NCBI GenBank assembly: GCA_959347315.1
Contig: OY365814.1
Coordinates: 3,275,661 to 3,339,660, forward strand
Direction: 5' to 3'
Source: Bimastos eiseni
Lineage: Eukaryota > Annelida > Clitellata > Crassiclitellata > Lumbricidae
DNA length: 64,000 bases
In this document: piece after piece, positions 21,720 to 33,594 of the stretch
Position numbering within the stretch: position 1 is the stretch's first letter
Layout: each line of letters starts with the position of its first letter
The notes under the pieces: generated by a model
What the model was told of the DNA's origin: nothing
Databases searched by the model: none
Seen by the model: the letters and a program-made list of their open reading frames with translations, nothing else
Program-made: the position numbers and the translations under genes

Positions 21720-23330
21720 GAAACTAGAAGGTGAATTGATGAATGAATTTCTGCCACGAATTAAGATGTGAACGTATTTCGATATATTTTATCCAATCAA
21801 TCAGTCATTCAATCAATGTGAACTTAATATAGCGCCCTTCAAGATTTCTACTCAGAGGCGCTCCCGGTCTGACCACGGCTGAAATATACGGATTTCAATG
21901 AAAAGTGAAGTACAGGCGAGATATTTCTAGGCCGGATGCTTTGATGTGTAGCTCTAATTAATGACGCAACACTATAGGCTTGACTCCTATTTTACGCTAA
22001 CGATCTTTATTATCACTGTGGCTAACGATCATTGTCATCACACAGTGTCGTTAAACTGAAACTACCGTACTACTAATACCAGCAATAATATTATTCTCGG
22101 AATCCTCATATCTTATTGACTGTGAACGAATTGTGCGGTAATAATTGATATACAGACATGTAGGCCTATATAATAATGTACATAGGCCTATACAGTGTGA
22201 CAGGGATCGGTTTTGGTTTCCAATAAGCAGCACCCTTCAGATTGTTGGTCTACCGTAACAACCCTCTCGTATTTCAACAGTTCAAGAATCAGACGATAAT
22301 CATGCTTCGATGTTTCTTTTGTTCATTCTAAGCATGCATGTAAACAATTATGTGTCCTTTACTGATTTTGTATAGATCTATGCCAGTGACGTTTATGATT
22401 TTGTGCTCGAAAAGCTATGATGTAATTGTTTTGGTTGTAGATGAATTTGGCGATTGTGGCTTGACAATCATGAGTCAATTTCGAATAATACGAAGCGTGA
22501 TGCTTGATATTGGGAAGATGAAGATATTGAAATCTGAGAAAACTGATTCATTATAAAGCAATTGCTGGGACTTTTTAATGAAATTGACTCCATTATGGAG
22601 TCGCGAGTGCAGGAAACACTGCCGCAAATGAAAAAAAACGTATAGCATGAACCAGAAGGAACATTGTGTGAAAAAAATTATTAACACCTGTGTCCTCGAG
22701 TTGGCTATAATTATGGTCAAGATCATTCTTAAATTTCTGCCGGGATTGTGATTAGGTCTGAGTGAGGCAAATTTGTCTGAAATAACTTTAATAGTTTAAC
22801 TAGCTGACAACATTTGATTGCGTGAGAATTATCTTGGCGTATCACCAAAACCGAAAATTCCGAGAAAAACTAGTTTGAAGAATTTGGCGGGAAAGTGTCG
22901 CATGAGAATTATCTTGGCGTACATCCAAAATAGACACTGCTATATCGTGCAAACTCCATACAACTCTGGTGGTACGATAAACTTGTCTGGAGATACGAAA
23001 ATTAGTTTATAATGAATATCTTTAGACGACATTGTCGTATCTCTTAGTTATTTAAACTGAAGAAAGAAAACATACTGCCCGCTACATATCAACTCTAAAC
23101 GTATTTTCGAACAAAAGTGGAGATACGACAAGATAATTCTCACACGACGATTTCTTGATACCAACTGCACAATGCATACAAGAACCATAACAACACATTG
23201 CATTTTCGTGCATTGTGTAGGATGAAAGGGGTAACCGAAAGGGCACAAGCCTCGCTTGATTAGGGTCACCTTATTAATATCAATTCCATGTTGCCCCTAC
23301 CACGGGCAACATAGTTAATAAGTTAGGTTT
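21720..23330. repeat. Tandem duplication, copy 2
   Basis: The second copy of the 1.6-kb unit, in the same orientation and nearly identical to 19468-21031. The copies share the AGCGCCCTTC LINE tail, the GTGAGAATTATCTTG motifs and the GGGTAACCGAAAGGGCACAA stretch. Small ORFs duplicated between the copies (for example 19798-19980 and 22051-22233) are by-products. Confidence 0.9.
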
Positions 23331-24343
23331 TTCATTATGCGAATAAACATGTTTCTTTGCACCTGCCTAGCATGCCTTTTGCTTAATTAACTCAGTACGT
23401 CTTACGATTATGGGTGTGCCTTAAAAGCGGGGCTTCGTTGGTCCCATTTAGGTTCTCCATTGTATTCATACATTTTTTTACGAATTCATGTTCTACCATG
23501 CATTGCTTGATGGATGCAATAAAAGATTAAGTTATGTTATATTACTATTTATAATTATTTAGTTTAATTTCAAATTGACAAAACGGCGGCATGATTACAA
23601 GTAGGCTAAAGTATGAACGGATGATTACAATCATGTTATTTATTGAACTATTAAATTTGGCAAAATATATTTGCCGCCAGTCCAACGCGTAACCTTCATA
23701 TGGCATCTGTTATTATAGGCCGTTCGGGGAGCTTATGGTCAAACCGGGAGAGAGAGAAACATTATCCTAGTTCGGGGGCAATTGTCCAGGGGAACGGCAA
23801 TTATCCGAGGTCAAATGTCCGTTTTTTTCCAAAATAATATTAAATGAAGTAAATAAAGACGCCACGACATCAGAAAACTGTGCTCCCATCTTAATTGTGA
23901 CATTGTGAGTGTCACAATGGAGGTGGCAAAAACGTTGCAAATGTGACGGTAGCACGATTTGATAATAGACCTATTCCCACTTAAGGAAAACATTGACTAG
24001 TTATATGAATAATTAACCCCGTGAAATCATCATTTACCATGTTCATTAAATAGTGATAAGCACATGACAAAATAATAATTTTTTAGTACTACATTACAGA
24101 AAATCTTTACGATATAAAGTGAGTGAAAAGGAATGTGACAGATTCAGATCATGTCGACATGTGAAACTGATGCCCGTCATTTTTCCTTATGCGCCAGATA
24201 GATAAGGACTGCAGATGTGCCTATTAATGTTTATCTCCCTCAATCTCATGTCTATGGCGTATATGGGTATTTTTCATGACAGCGCTCAAATTGAGAAAAT
24301 AATTATTGAACCAAAAAAGGAGATTCAAATTTTGAACAAATTT
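23331..24343. other. Intergenic
   Basis: No coding segment recognised. A short relative of the GTCCGG minisatellite occurs at 23765-23825. Confidence 0.45.
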
Positions 24344-24670
24344 GCAGATATATTTTTTTGGCGCCGCTGAATCGAACTTAATATCGAGCAGTGCTTAAAC
24401 TTGACAGAGTTAGCCTAAAATTTCATTTTGGTTGTTTTAATATTTTAATTAAAATACGATTCCTTTACTTTTGTTCATGATTACAACCCCGGCATTTAAA
24501 AAAATACACTGTCCATAATTTACAGAAAAATTTTATGGAACTGCTGACGCACACTTGATATTCAGCAGTGCTTAAGTTTAACGAAGTTGCCATAGAATTT
24601 CATTCTAGGTCCTTAATAATTAAAACAAAATACAGCTCCGTTAATTTGATTTACGTACATTTACAAATTT
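24344..24670. repeat. Two diverged tandem copies of a ~170-bp unit
   Basis: Copy 1 (24344-24486) and copy 2 (24524-24670) share ATCGAGCAGTGCTTAA / ATTCAGCAGTGCTTAA, then GTTAGCCTAAAATTTCATT / GTTGCCATAGAATTTCATT, then AAAATACGATTCC / AAAATACAGCTCC. No coding content. Confidence 0.6.
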
Positions 24671-25134
24671 TATATAATAATAAACAGTTCAAAGTACTGT
24701 CGCTGTTCATAATTAGTGATTAATTATTATTAAGTGTTCGTACCAACATGTTACACCAACCCCAATTATTCTGATGATAAATTATTTCATTCGTACTGTG
24801 AACTAATCTTGTTTATATAAAATCACGGAGTGGTAAACCATGATCAACTATCCATCGGATCCTATCTTGAACTCAATGGTTACATTCAGGTGCCAAAATG
24901 ATGTAAAAACAGACAGACTGGATAATGGATATTCCAATCAAAATTAAGAAACATCATTTTACCAATCTCTAAAAGAAACTGTTTTTGTTTCTTTTCTTTA
25001 GGTCTACATGTAGTTACTGTTTATTTCTTCCGTGTTCTCAGCAGTTTGTCGGCCGACGTCCTCTATGAGGTAAAGATTGTGATCACAAAGTGCTATGCTG
25101 CTTGGACTCCACCATGTCCGACTGCATATCTTTT

Positions 25135-25137
<3 letters not shown>

Positions 25138-25204
<67 letters not shown>

Positions 25205-25255
25205 CACACACGCTCATACACACACACATACACACACATACACACACAAACATTT
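25138..25255. repeat. (CA)n microsatellite
   Basis: About 70 bp of pure CA/AC followed by interrupted CACA/CATACACA. All ORFs over it (Thr-His or Val-Cys repeats) are artefacts. Confidence 0.95.
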
Positions 25256-27082
25256 ATATATATATATGCATATACATGTACAAGAAATTCAACACATAGC
25301 CACAACTCCGTTTCAAAATTACAGCACCGTTACTTCCGGTAAAGTATCGTAGTTGTTATAACGAAGCTGTAGAATCACGCTGCTCGGTTAATTTGAGATA
25401 AAAGCAATAATCAGTCTACTGGTCAGGCTCTCAATTTCAATATCATCATATTTCTAAAACATATACATATAGGCAAAGTTTAGTATTACTGGCAACTATG
25501 TTGTAGATCTTTCAAATACAATAATGTAATCTGATTAATTTCCAAAAATTGTCAACATAAACAAACATCTAAATTGATCTCTTGCTGAAAAATTAATGTT
25601 GACTGGTTCCCTGCTTTCTAAGACGTCAATTCAAAAATCAAGAGTTCTCAATTTATTCCACGGATGTCCAAAGACTTTTGTCAGTAACGGCATTGTAAAA
25701 ACTTTTTAGAACAGAGATTTCGTTTATTTTTTACTTACCTATTAAGTCAACAAGTTAAGGAAAACCGCATAGAACAATTGCGAAATATAGGTTAAATATA
25801 CAACAATCTAAAAATCTGTAAAGCACGTCAACTACCAATATAAAGAAACGTTGTATCTACTCATCAAGAGAAATGACAATGAAATTTATTATTGTTAAGA
25901 CTTTAATATTTTTTTTTAACTAATAAAATAAATAATAATAATAAATAGAGTTTCTTCAAGTACTTGTAAGTAAGTAAGTAAGTAAGTATGTACTTTGTGG
26001 AACCGCTTGCAAACGCACTGCGGGCACAACATAATATGAACGTTCAAAACAATGTACACTCTCAAAATAAACATATCAAGCAATCACACAGCAATTAGAC
26101 ATCCTCAAAGTAGTCAGAGTAAAATAATGTACAGTCATAAAATAATCATAGCCAGCAATTACACAACAGACATCCCATGAGTAACTAGAGTAAATAGAAA
26201 TCAAACAATACTAGGCCTAGTTACACTCACAATAGGAATAGATTCAATTGTATAGCATTCGGGTGACTAAACCATATCGAGTTAGTGCGTCAGCGCGCGG
26301 GATCTCTCGATTGTGCGATCGAGGACGGAGTGAATATGTAACAATCTTTAAAGGTTGTGTAATGCATACCATAAAAGAATATAACAAACAAATAATAGAA
26401 TTTTACCTTTTGTGTTGGCCGGGTAAGAACAAAATTCTGAAATCTTTCAAATGTGAGAGTCTTGTGAAAAATATCCATATAGCCAGGGATGTAACAAGCG
26501 GAAGCAGAGGGGCACAGGCCCCCTAGTTTTAAAACTCCCTCCAAATCGGATCTATTTTTTTGGTTTCTCCAATATCTTTTTTTATTTGATAATCAAGGTA
26601 TCGCGGGTCAGTAAATTTCCAACAGTTCAAAGTTTGTTTTTACGATTTGTGCTTACTTGTTGCAGGTATAAAAATTGTCATTTACAAAGGAGAATATTGC
26701 ATGGTTGGTTATTCATTCATCGATAATGTATCACTTTGTTCCTACCCAAAATACAGAAAATTTACGACAGTAAGAATATTCTTCACTGGCTGAAGAAATA
26801 CTCTAGTGTTTGGTCTACAATCATGAAGTCGGGTTTCAGATCCCTGCCAGAGCACAAATTTGATTGGAAATGTCTGTCGGAACATGCACCTTCTAGCCGA
26901 CTCCGCTATAATAAGTTCCTAGCATGGAAGACTTGCGTGAAGCTGCTCCCTTGGTGACGGTGGCTGGTGAAAGACTGTGGTGATCCATAGTTCTACGTAA
27001 GTCTAGTGCGCGATCGGTCTTTCTTCCAGCCATCATCCGACCCGAGTCTACAATCGTGACCCATGACTTCCATTTTTTGCAG
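25256..27082. other. Intergenic, no gene recognised
   Basis: It includes a short GTAA repeat near 25968-25990. The plus ORF 26736-26957 has no recognisable domain. It is the nearest open frame upstream of the candidate exon at 27083. Confidence 0.4.
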
Positions 27083-27250
27083 TCTGAGTATGACAAATAT
27101 CGTATCCGGAAGAATCCAATTTACGAATCTAAAGTTGTCCCGTTGACCATGATGACTCCGGATATTGAATTGGGCGAAAAACTCACTCATTTGGAAATTG
27201 GCAATACTAAAATAGTTTCTGCTATTGAGTGCAGTGTGTCTACCAAATGA
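27083..27250 (+). CDS. Unidentified possible terminal exon
   Basis: A strong acceptor (CCATTTTTTGCAG) precedes an open frame beginning SEYDKYRIRKNPIYESKVV and containing TPDIELGEKLTHLEIGNTK before a TGA. An AATAAA lies only seven bases after the stop (27257-27262). The protein family is not recognised and no convincing upstream exon was found. It may be the last exon of a small gene or a relic. Confidence 0.35.
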   Translation, partial: SEYDKYRIRKNPIYESKVVPLTMMTPDIELGEKLTHLEIGNTKIVSAIECSVSTK

Positions 27251-27262
27251 TCTCACAATAAA

Positions 27263-27804
27263 CGAGTGTTAGGCCTACACTGACCTAACCCTTCAAGAAG
27301 GAAGCTCCAAGAATGAGTGACGAACGCTGTTTCAATGACCATGTAATCAGCCACATGATGATGGAAAGATTAATTTTCATGCAATTTTACTGTATATTGT
27401 ACCAAATAGTAGGCCTACTTTATAGTGTATGCTTTAAAAGCGTCCCGCATATCTCATTTCTATGGAGTAATTATGATAAGATGGCTTTTGTTAAGATAAT
27501 GTGTGCCCCATTAACAAAAATTCTGGATGGAAATAACAATAATATATAGTAACGCATAACACACGCACAATTGCATACTATAATCTGATCCGAAAACATT
27601 AAATGCATCAAACATTGTATGCGCATGTATTCGGTTAGTAGGGCTAAGAGGAAAGTGAGATAATGTCAAAATATTTGTACATTGTTCGCTCATCGTGAAA
27701 CAAAACACCCATGCTAAAGTTCTTCTCTTTGGTAAAGAATTATCTGGAGCTTCTCAATCTAAAAATAAAAGAGATTTAATAAATCTGTTTTCAACCTCGA
27801 TTTT
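27263..27804. other. Region 3' of gene B
   Basis: It should contain the gene B 3' UTR (minus strand). I found no canonical poly(A) hexamer in the right orientation close to the stop. Confidence 0.4.
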
Positions 27805-28250
27805 TTAAAAACGTTGCATTTTTGCGATTCTTGCAGCAGTGACAAGTTCACTGACTAATTGCACAAAGGACTGGAAAAATTCTACAATGGTAAGTAGCGT
27901 GCCTCCAAGGATCAATCCCAAGGCACCACTAATGTCGCAGACCAGAGTGAGGAAATCGTACGCAGGAGTCGTTTGGATGTCGACATAGCTCAGCTGAGAG
28001 TAGAAGATATCCAGGTAGACGAGTTCTTTGCTCAGTTTAGACATCGTCAGATTCCTTCCCTTGAACTGCGATGCTTGCAACACAAAATTGAGAAATTGCT
28101 GTGACAGAGGACTTGTCGAAACTGAAAATGGATATGTGGGTTGGTAACACTGAAGAGGACAACCACACTCGCGATACAAGCCGGAATAAATAAACAACTT
28201 TGTGACGTTTGGTAGACAGTAAAAGTACTGGGTAAAAGAGCAGAATTTTC
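27805..28250 (-). CDS. DEG/ENaC channel gene B, exon 7 (Cys-rich end, TM2, C-terminus)
   Basis: The exon enters in phase 1 after TTAGTTGCAG. Its order is KFCSFTQYFYCLPNV, then the hallmark ECGCPLQCYQPTYPFSVSTS (the C-x-C-P-x2-C-x4-Y signature), then an extracellular stretch with ELVYLDIFYSQLSYVDI. The pre-TM2 YDFLTLVCDISGALGL follows, then TM2 with GLILGGTLLTIVEFF. It ends with a short 25-residue cytosolic tail and stop. TM2 lines the pore. The selectivity-filter triplet that is usually G-x-S (for example GAS) reads Gly-Gly-Thr here, a conservative Ser-to-Thr change. The open frame extends upstream of the acceptor but that part is intron. Confidence 0.93.
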
Positions 28251-29185
28251 CTGCAACTAAATACACAACACGTTTTGATATTAGTACAGATTTTATAATT
28301 ATGTAGATGACTGATTCTATTGCAGGCGATGATGATATTCGTTTTTGTTGTAGTAAAGAGCCTGCCATATGACCACAAGCATCGTGGCTTAGAGAGTAAT
28401 TTTAATTAACTAAATAGAAATAGAGGGGTTCCTTAAAGTTCAGATTACTGGACTAACTCGGACTAACCCTATTCGGACGATTATTTTGCTCATACAGAAC
28501 TCTAGATACACAGAAGGCCTATAGAATCCCGAAAATTTCTTGTTGGTTCGAAAAGTAATTGGCTGTAATGTGAATTGTTCCAATCTCAACATCAAAGCAC
28601 AAATTAATGTAGTTTCAACGATCAGGACTAGAAATTATATGGTCAAAAATATTCCAATGATTTCTATGTACCATTATCGTAATGTTCCGGTCACATAATT
28701 ATATGGCCTTTAGATTTCAATATCTGAAGTTGGCTTTCTGTGTCGCCTATATGAAGATGGAAAAAGGGGTCATGGGCAGAGCAACGTGTGTATAATTTTC
28801 TAGACTAAAACTTAAAGAAGTTTGGACAAGAGAGGACGGAAAATCCATAGATACAAATGCACTGAGAAAATGTATCTGCCTAGGTGAACATAAATTCAGA
28901 AGTCGACCAGCCCAATAGTAGATAGATTTCTGTCATGTTTAAGCACCCAATGCAAAAGATTGTTTATAAATAAAATTCTATAGGCCTACACACATAGGGC
29001 CTACAAAATGACGCGCTTTTTCTTACTGTCTTCTTATAATTTTCAGCTCGGCCTTGTCTTAATGGAAGTTCATATTCGCATACATGTATCACGTATGAAC
29101 GTATGCATTACATTCAAATTGTTAGATTACTTTGCACATTGGATGCATTTACTTTAAACTAGCAAATTGCTTGACAGGTTCATAC

Positions 29186-29315
29186 CGTCGAACTGAATCG
29201 GTCGACATTTACATTTGGACACTATGAAATTCGCCAAACATTGCGTCTGACATTTCATGAATGTATAGTTTTCTTCCGGAAAACAGTCGCCATAGGGTGA
29301 AGGCAACATAGACAG
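29186..29315 (-). CDS. DEG/ENaC channel gene B, exon 6
   Basis: The exon has 130 nt, entering in phase 0 after GCTTGTAG and leaving in phase 1 at GTATGA. It encodes LSMLPSPYGDC, then YTFMKCQTQCLANFIVSKC and KCRPIQFD. The [LM]P.PYG.C start and the C-x3-C-x6-8-C-x-C pattern are the central Cys-rich domain of DEG/ENaC channels. An unrelated open frame, 29209-29433, overlaps it. Confidence 0.9.
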
Positions 29316-29553
29316 CTACAAGCAAAAGAATGCACTTGTATATTAGAAATCCAAATAGTAGGCATACGAGGGTCGACAGAACATCAGGAAATTCTATACT
29401 AAATAGCGTCATAAAGAGCACACATTTATACAAAAAGCAGCATAATTCAAGAATATATTAAACTAATAGTGATGTAGACACATTAAACATAAACATATCT
29501 TTCTAAGTCTGTTTATAATAAAACATTGGTCTTTTGATGTAGGTTATACTTAC

Positions 29554-29652
29554 GTTTCTCAGTGAAAATGAAACGGATGTTGAAACTCCTGTTCCTACTC
29601 TGAATCCTACATCCTGCATAATAGGCTGATCGTGTGGGTCATGCAAGACAAC
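29554..29652 (-). CDS. DEG/ENaC channel gene B, exon 5
   Basis: 33 codons in phase 0/0, with acceptor CCATAG and donor GTAAGT. It encodes VVLHDPHDQPIMQDVGFRVG and ends in SFSLRN. It differs from gene A exon 5 at about a third of positions but is identical in length and splice phase. Confidence 0.9.
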
Positions 29653-30445
29653 CTATGGGAGAAAATAATGTGCAGAATTGTATTTTAAAGCAGTACCTAA
29701 AAGGCAACAGGTTGTTTGATATACAATTATAAAATAAATTATATAGCGCAGTTTTAGGATATTCAACCGGATGAGCATAAAAAGTGTTCCCAAACCGATT
29801 AAGTGTGACTTGAACAATAGAATTAAATTCTTGCTAGGACTGTTCAGCTGAGAACAAAGGCCACAATTGGTGAGATCTAGAGTTGGACCAACAGAGTCTC
29901 AAAAATTGAGAGTATTCCAAAAGCATTCGTTTAATAATATTATGTGTAAATATCCTATAACAAGCTGAAGTTCTCAGTATAGCTCCAGGTTACCAGGCAT
30001 ACTAGTGCATCAACACATTAAAAGCCCACGAACATCTCCATTTGGCACTTTCCGCAATCCGAGATAGCGCGGATAATGGCCGTCATTTTCCATTAGCATC
30101 AGCTTTGCGATGGAAATGGCCTAAACCAAGCTGTTTTTAAGGATTGTTCCAGAATTATTAGTACGGAAACATGGTAAAGTTCTTCAAAAAGACTGTTGAG
30201 CTAAAAAAAAACTTCATTGTAGACTTCGCCTGAATTTCCAGGCATATCCATTAATTTTATTGATTTAATCATTCACCTTTGCAGAGCGTTTTACACATTA
30301 AATGGCTGAGTTCAGATTTGTAGCTTATAATCTCTTACCTATGGCTCGTACTTAAGAGAATAGAACCTACATGAAATCGCATCAAAAACTAACAAAGTCA
30401 GCCAATGTTATAAATCACATTTGCACGAAAATAATGAAGACATAC

Positions 30446-30552
30446 TCTGAATCCAACAGCTGGCGACCACGAAAGAACGCAATCAGATTGATTGACCCAC
30501 AAAACAAGGCGAAGTCCGTTATTGGCTCCGGGCTGAGTCGTTACGTAATTCG
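30446..30552 (-). CDS. DEG/ENaC channel gene B, exon 4
   Basis: The exon has 107 nt, in phase 1/0, with acceptor GTTACAG and donor GTATGT. It encodes NYVTTQPGANNGLRLVLWVN and ends in AVGFR. It is highly similar to gene A exon 4. Confidence 0.9.
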
Positions 30553-31121
30553 CTGTAACTATGAATATTCTTGTAAGTTTTATAAATGTCTTATGAAATA
30601 AATTGAACGCATCTGAGTATGTTACTATAATTTTGATTGTCCAGCATCACTTTATGATTTTTTGGGTGGCTAAAAACAGTAGGCTATCATGTATTTTTTA
30701 AAGTAGAAACAAGGTTGATTATATTAATTATACTTAATTGGACGCTGGATCGATGAATATAATTCTAAAAGTGTGTTTTATAGTTATTAATTAAACAAAA
30801 TATTGATCATAAATTCCACTAGCTTCAATCGCGACGCCATCATGTCATCAATCGAACTTCTAATTAAATAAATAAATAACCAACTACACGCCACAGCAAA
30901 ACAGCCGAAAGTCGTAAAACACGTGCAAATCCAAATTTACACATATCAGTAAATCATAAATCACCAATAAAGCAGTTCTAACACTCGTTTTATTAGGCAA
31001 CCGTTAAGTTTTTGTGAGATTAAATTGGATGACACGGAGAATAAAAAAGCAATCAGGCACGTAGAGAGTAATGCAGAATAGTGGGTAATATCAGTAGGTG
31101 TAATTGTTTAAAAATAATCAC

Positions 31122-31209
31122 CTGGATTGAATGACAAACAAAATCCCTCATCCGTTTTAACCTTTTTCATGGCGTCGCTTGCAGTACACGGTAGATTCCC
31201 GAAAGAACA
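31122..31209 (-). CDS. DEG/ENaC channel gene B, exon 3
   Basis: The exon has 88 nt, in phase 0/1, with acceptor TATTTCAG and donor GTGATT. It encodes CSFGNLPCTASDAMKKV and ends in GFCLSFNP. This is the first extracellular Cys signature, aligned residue for residue with gene A exon 3. Confidence 0.9.
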
Positions 31210-31530
31210 CTGAAATATTGTTTTTCTAGCGTGAAATGAATTTGAATTGCAGTGAAAAAATTCTTTCAAAGACTAGACTACTCATATTTTTATTCTTGGA
31301 TTTTATTGTGTTACCTACATTTAGCATATAGGGCTACCATTGTCACCATTACTTGTAGTACGTACAAATTATTTGACATAGACAAACTGCAAGAACTGAG
31401 AATTCTCGAGCCTTCACTTAGTCTTGAGTATGTCATGTTATACGGATATAAATTAAGGCAGCCGTTCAATGTTTTTTGTATTCGTTGCAGAAATATGAGC
31501 TAAAGTTTAGATGATAATCAAAATAATAAT

Positions 31531-31629
31531 GATGATGGTGGTGTTGGCGGCGGCGGTGGTGGTGGTGGTGGCGGCGGTGGCGGCGGTGGCGGCGCGGCGA
31601 CGACGATGATGATGATGATGACAATAATA

Positions 31630-31660
<31 letters not shown>

Positions 31661-31705
31661 TGATTGTAATAATAAAAATAATAATGATAACAATAACAAC
31701 AAGTT
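31531..31705. repeat. Compound trinucleotide repeat (GGT/GGC, then GAT, then AAT)
   Basis: ATGATGGTGGTG shifts into about 65 bp of GGT/GGC triplets with many GG runs, then GACGATGATG, then AATAATAGT. The AAT part directly abuts the 5' end of a plus-strand RLE LINE copy. The GG-rich part could form a G-quadruplex-like structure on the plus strand. Confidence 0.9.
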
Positions 31706-32633
31706 CTTGTGTAACAACAACCCCAACAATAACAATAACAATAATAGTAACGTCGACGGACTGCTTGAGAAGATGGAACATCTGTGGTGCACCGAGAGCC
31801 AAATGATGCGTCCGGACAATGATGCAACACACAAGCAATCAAACAGGGACAAGCCGCTACTGCAGAAGGCAGCTGTCGAGCTGAGCAGTGCAAAAACCGA
31901 CCCATACCATCAGGCGCGATTCAAGGCAGCCGCAGCACCGCATGCCGGAGACTGGCTCTTTGCCATACCAATCACTTCATGTGGACATCGGCTAGACGAC
32001 GAAGCTGTCAGAATAGTGGTGGGTCTCCGTCTGGGGACACGCATTTGTGAGCCACACGTATGCCCATGCGGGTCACGAGTCAATGCGGAAGGAGCACACG
32101 AGCTTTCTTGTGGTCTTGGACCAGGGCGGTTCGCCAGGCACGCAGCATTAAACGACATAATCAGTCGTAGCCTCACACGCGCTGGTTTCCCAAACATTAA
32201 GGAACTCCCGGGACTCTCCAGAACGGACGGAAAACGCCCTGATGGTCTGACGCTGATCCCTTGGCGAAGAGGACAGAACCTGATATGGGATGCGACAGTG
32301 ATTGACACCGTGGCTCCATCATATCTCCAAGCGACGTCATCTTCGCTGGGGGCTGCAGCGGAGGTGGCTACCACCAGGAAGACCATCAAGTACAGCCAGC
32401 TCGCTGTCAGCTATCTCTTCATTCCATTGGCCTTTGAGACCATGGGCCCAGTCAATAACGAAGGAATAGACTTTATCAAAGACTTGGGTCACCTTCTGAC
32501 ACATGTCACCAGAGACCCTAGAGAGACAAGCTACTTGATCCAACGATTGTCAGTGTGTATCCAGCGCTTCAACGCAGTTGCCTTCAGAGGCTCTATTGTG
32601 CAGCTGTAGTTTAACCAAACAATACAACCACTT

Positions 32634-32634
<1 letters not shown>
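31706..32634 (+). mobile_element. RLE LINE, 5'-truncated copy (lineage 3)
   Basis: An open frame to 32609 keeps the post-RT and endonuclease parts: HAGDWLFAIPITSCGHRLDD, a Cys/His cluster (CEPHVCPCGSRV, HELSCG, RHAALND), then GKRPDGLTLIPW and LIWDATVIDTV. It ends in IQRFNAVAFRG. The 5' end lies in an AAT tract (its first codons read AAT as Asn) and the short 3' UTR runs into the AAT tract at 32633. The endonuclease residues (Pro-Asp-Gly, Asp-Ala-Thr-Val) are present. RT is absent through 5' truncation. Confidence 0.85.
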
Positions 32635-32664
<30 letters not shown>

Positions 32665-32783
32665 CAATAATAATAATAATAATAATATTAATAAATAATA
32701 GTAATAATTACAAATATAATAATAATAATAATAACAACAATAATAATAATAATAATAATAATAAATAATAGTAATAATTACAA

Positions 32784-32829
<46 letters not shown>

Positions 32830-32872
32830 TAGTAATAATTACAAATATAATAATAATAGTAATAATAATAAT
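32635..32872. repeat. (AAT)n tract with internal higher-order unit
   Basis: AAT repeats in which AATAGTAATAATTACAAATA recurs at roughly 65-80-bp spacing, three times. It separates two RLE LINE copies. Confidence 0.9.
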
Positions 32873-33489
32873 ATGTGCCATGTGCGCCAGAGGCGCACAT
32901 GGCCTGTCCTGTTTATTGGGTTTTGGCCGTCAAGCAAGACACTGTAATATCAACGACCTTATCCATCGCAGCCTCAACAGATCCGGTATTCCAGCGGTCA
33001 AGGAACCGTCAGGTCTTTCCAGATTAGATGGAAAGAGACCGGACGGGCAGACCCTGATGTCGTGGAGTGGGGGGCGGGCCTTACTTTGGGACGCGACTGT
33101 GGTGGACACAGTGGCTGCTTCTTATATCCCCGAGACAGCTTCCACAGCTGGAGGAGCGGCGGAGATAGCAGCCACAAGGAAACACACAAAATATTCTGAG
33201 CTAGAGAAGAAATACACTTTTGTTCCAATCGCTATAGAAACCTTCGGTCCCCTCAATAGTGAGGGCCTCGCCTTTCTGTCTGAGACTGGACGCCGACTTT
33301 CGACAACTACCGGTGACACCCGAGAGACAAACTTCCTTTTCCAGAACTTGTCGGCATTGCTCCAACGTTTCAATGCGGTGGCTTTTCAGGACACTATGTC
33401 AAGATTACAATCCACTGACAAGCGGCGACCCAGATAGCCTGATGACAGATCCGTTGGCAATGCCAATGATGAATAACACTATATGTGAC

Positions 33490-33490
<1 letters not shown>
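32873..33490 (+). mobile_element. RLE LINE, 5'-truncated copy (lineage 2)
   Basis: It begins inside the Cys/His cluster (ARGAHGLSC) and holds LSRLDGKRPDGQTLMSW, LLWDATVVDTV, ETFGPLNSEGLAFLS and QRFNAVAFQ before stopping at 33437. The 3' UTR contains CGTTGGCAATGCCAATGATG followed by an AAT tract. Closely related to the 3' part of the 38405-40523 copy. Confidence 0.85.
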
Positions 33491-33524
<34 letters not shown>

Positions 33525-33594
33525 CCTAATTATAATAATAATAATAATAATAACAATAATAATAATAATAATAATAACAATAATAATAATAATC
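33491..33594. repeat. (AAT)n tract
   Basis: An AAT tract shared by two elements in opposite orientation: the 3' end of the plus copy to its left and the 3' end of a minus copy to its right. Confidence 0.9.

Noticed and set aside
25046..25352. Thr-His and Val-Cys repeat ORFs
   Set aside because: They arise from the CA dinucleotide repeat.
29209..29433. A hydrophobic minus-strand ORF
   Set aside because: It overlaps gene B exon 6 in a different frame. The exon frame has the conserved Cys pattern, so this one is a shadow.
30371..30601. A plus-strand 76-codon ORF
   Set aside because: It is the antisense of channel gene B exon 4.
31466..31905. Leu/Ser/Tyr-rich minus-strand ORFs of about 130 codons
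   Set aside because: They cross the compound trinucleotide repeat and the antisense of a LINE ORF, with no protein-like composition outside the repeat.
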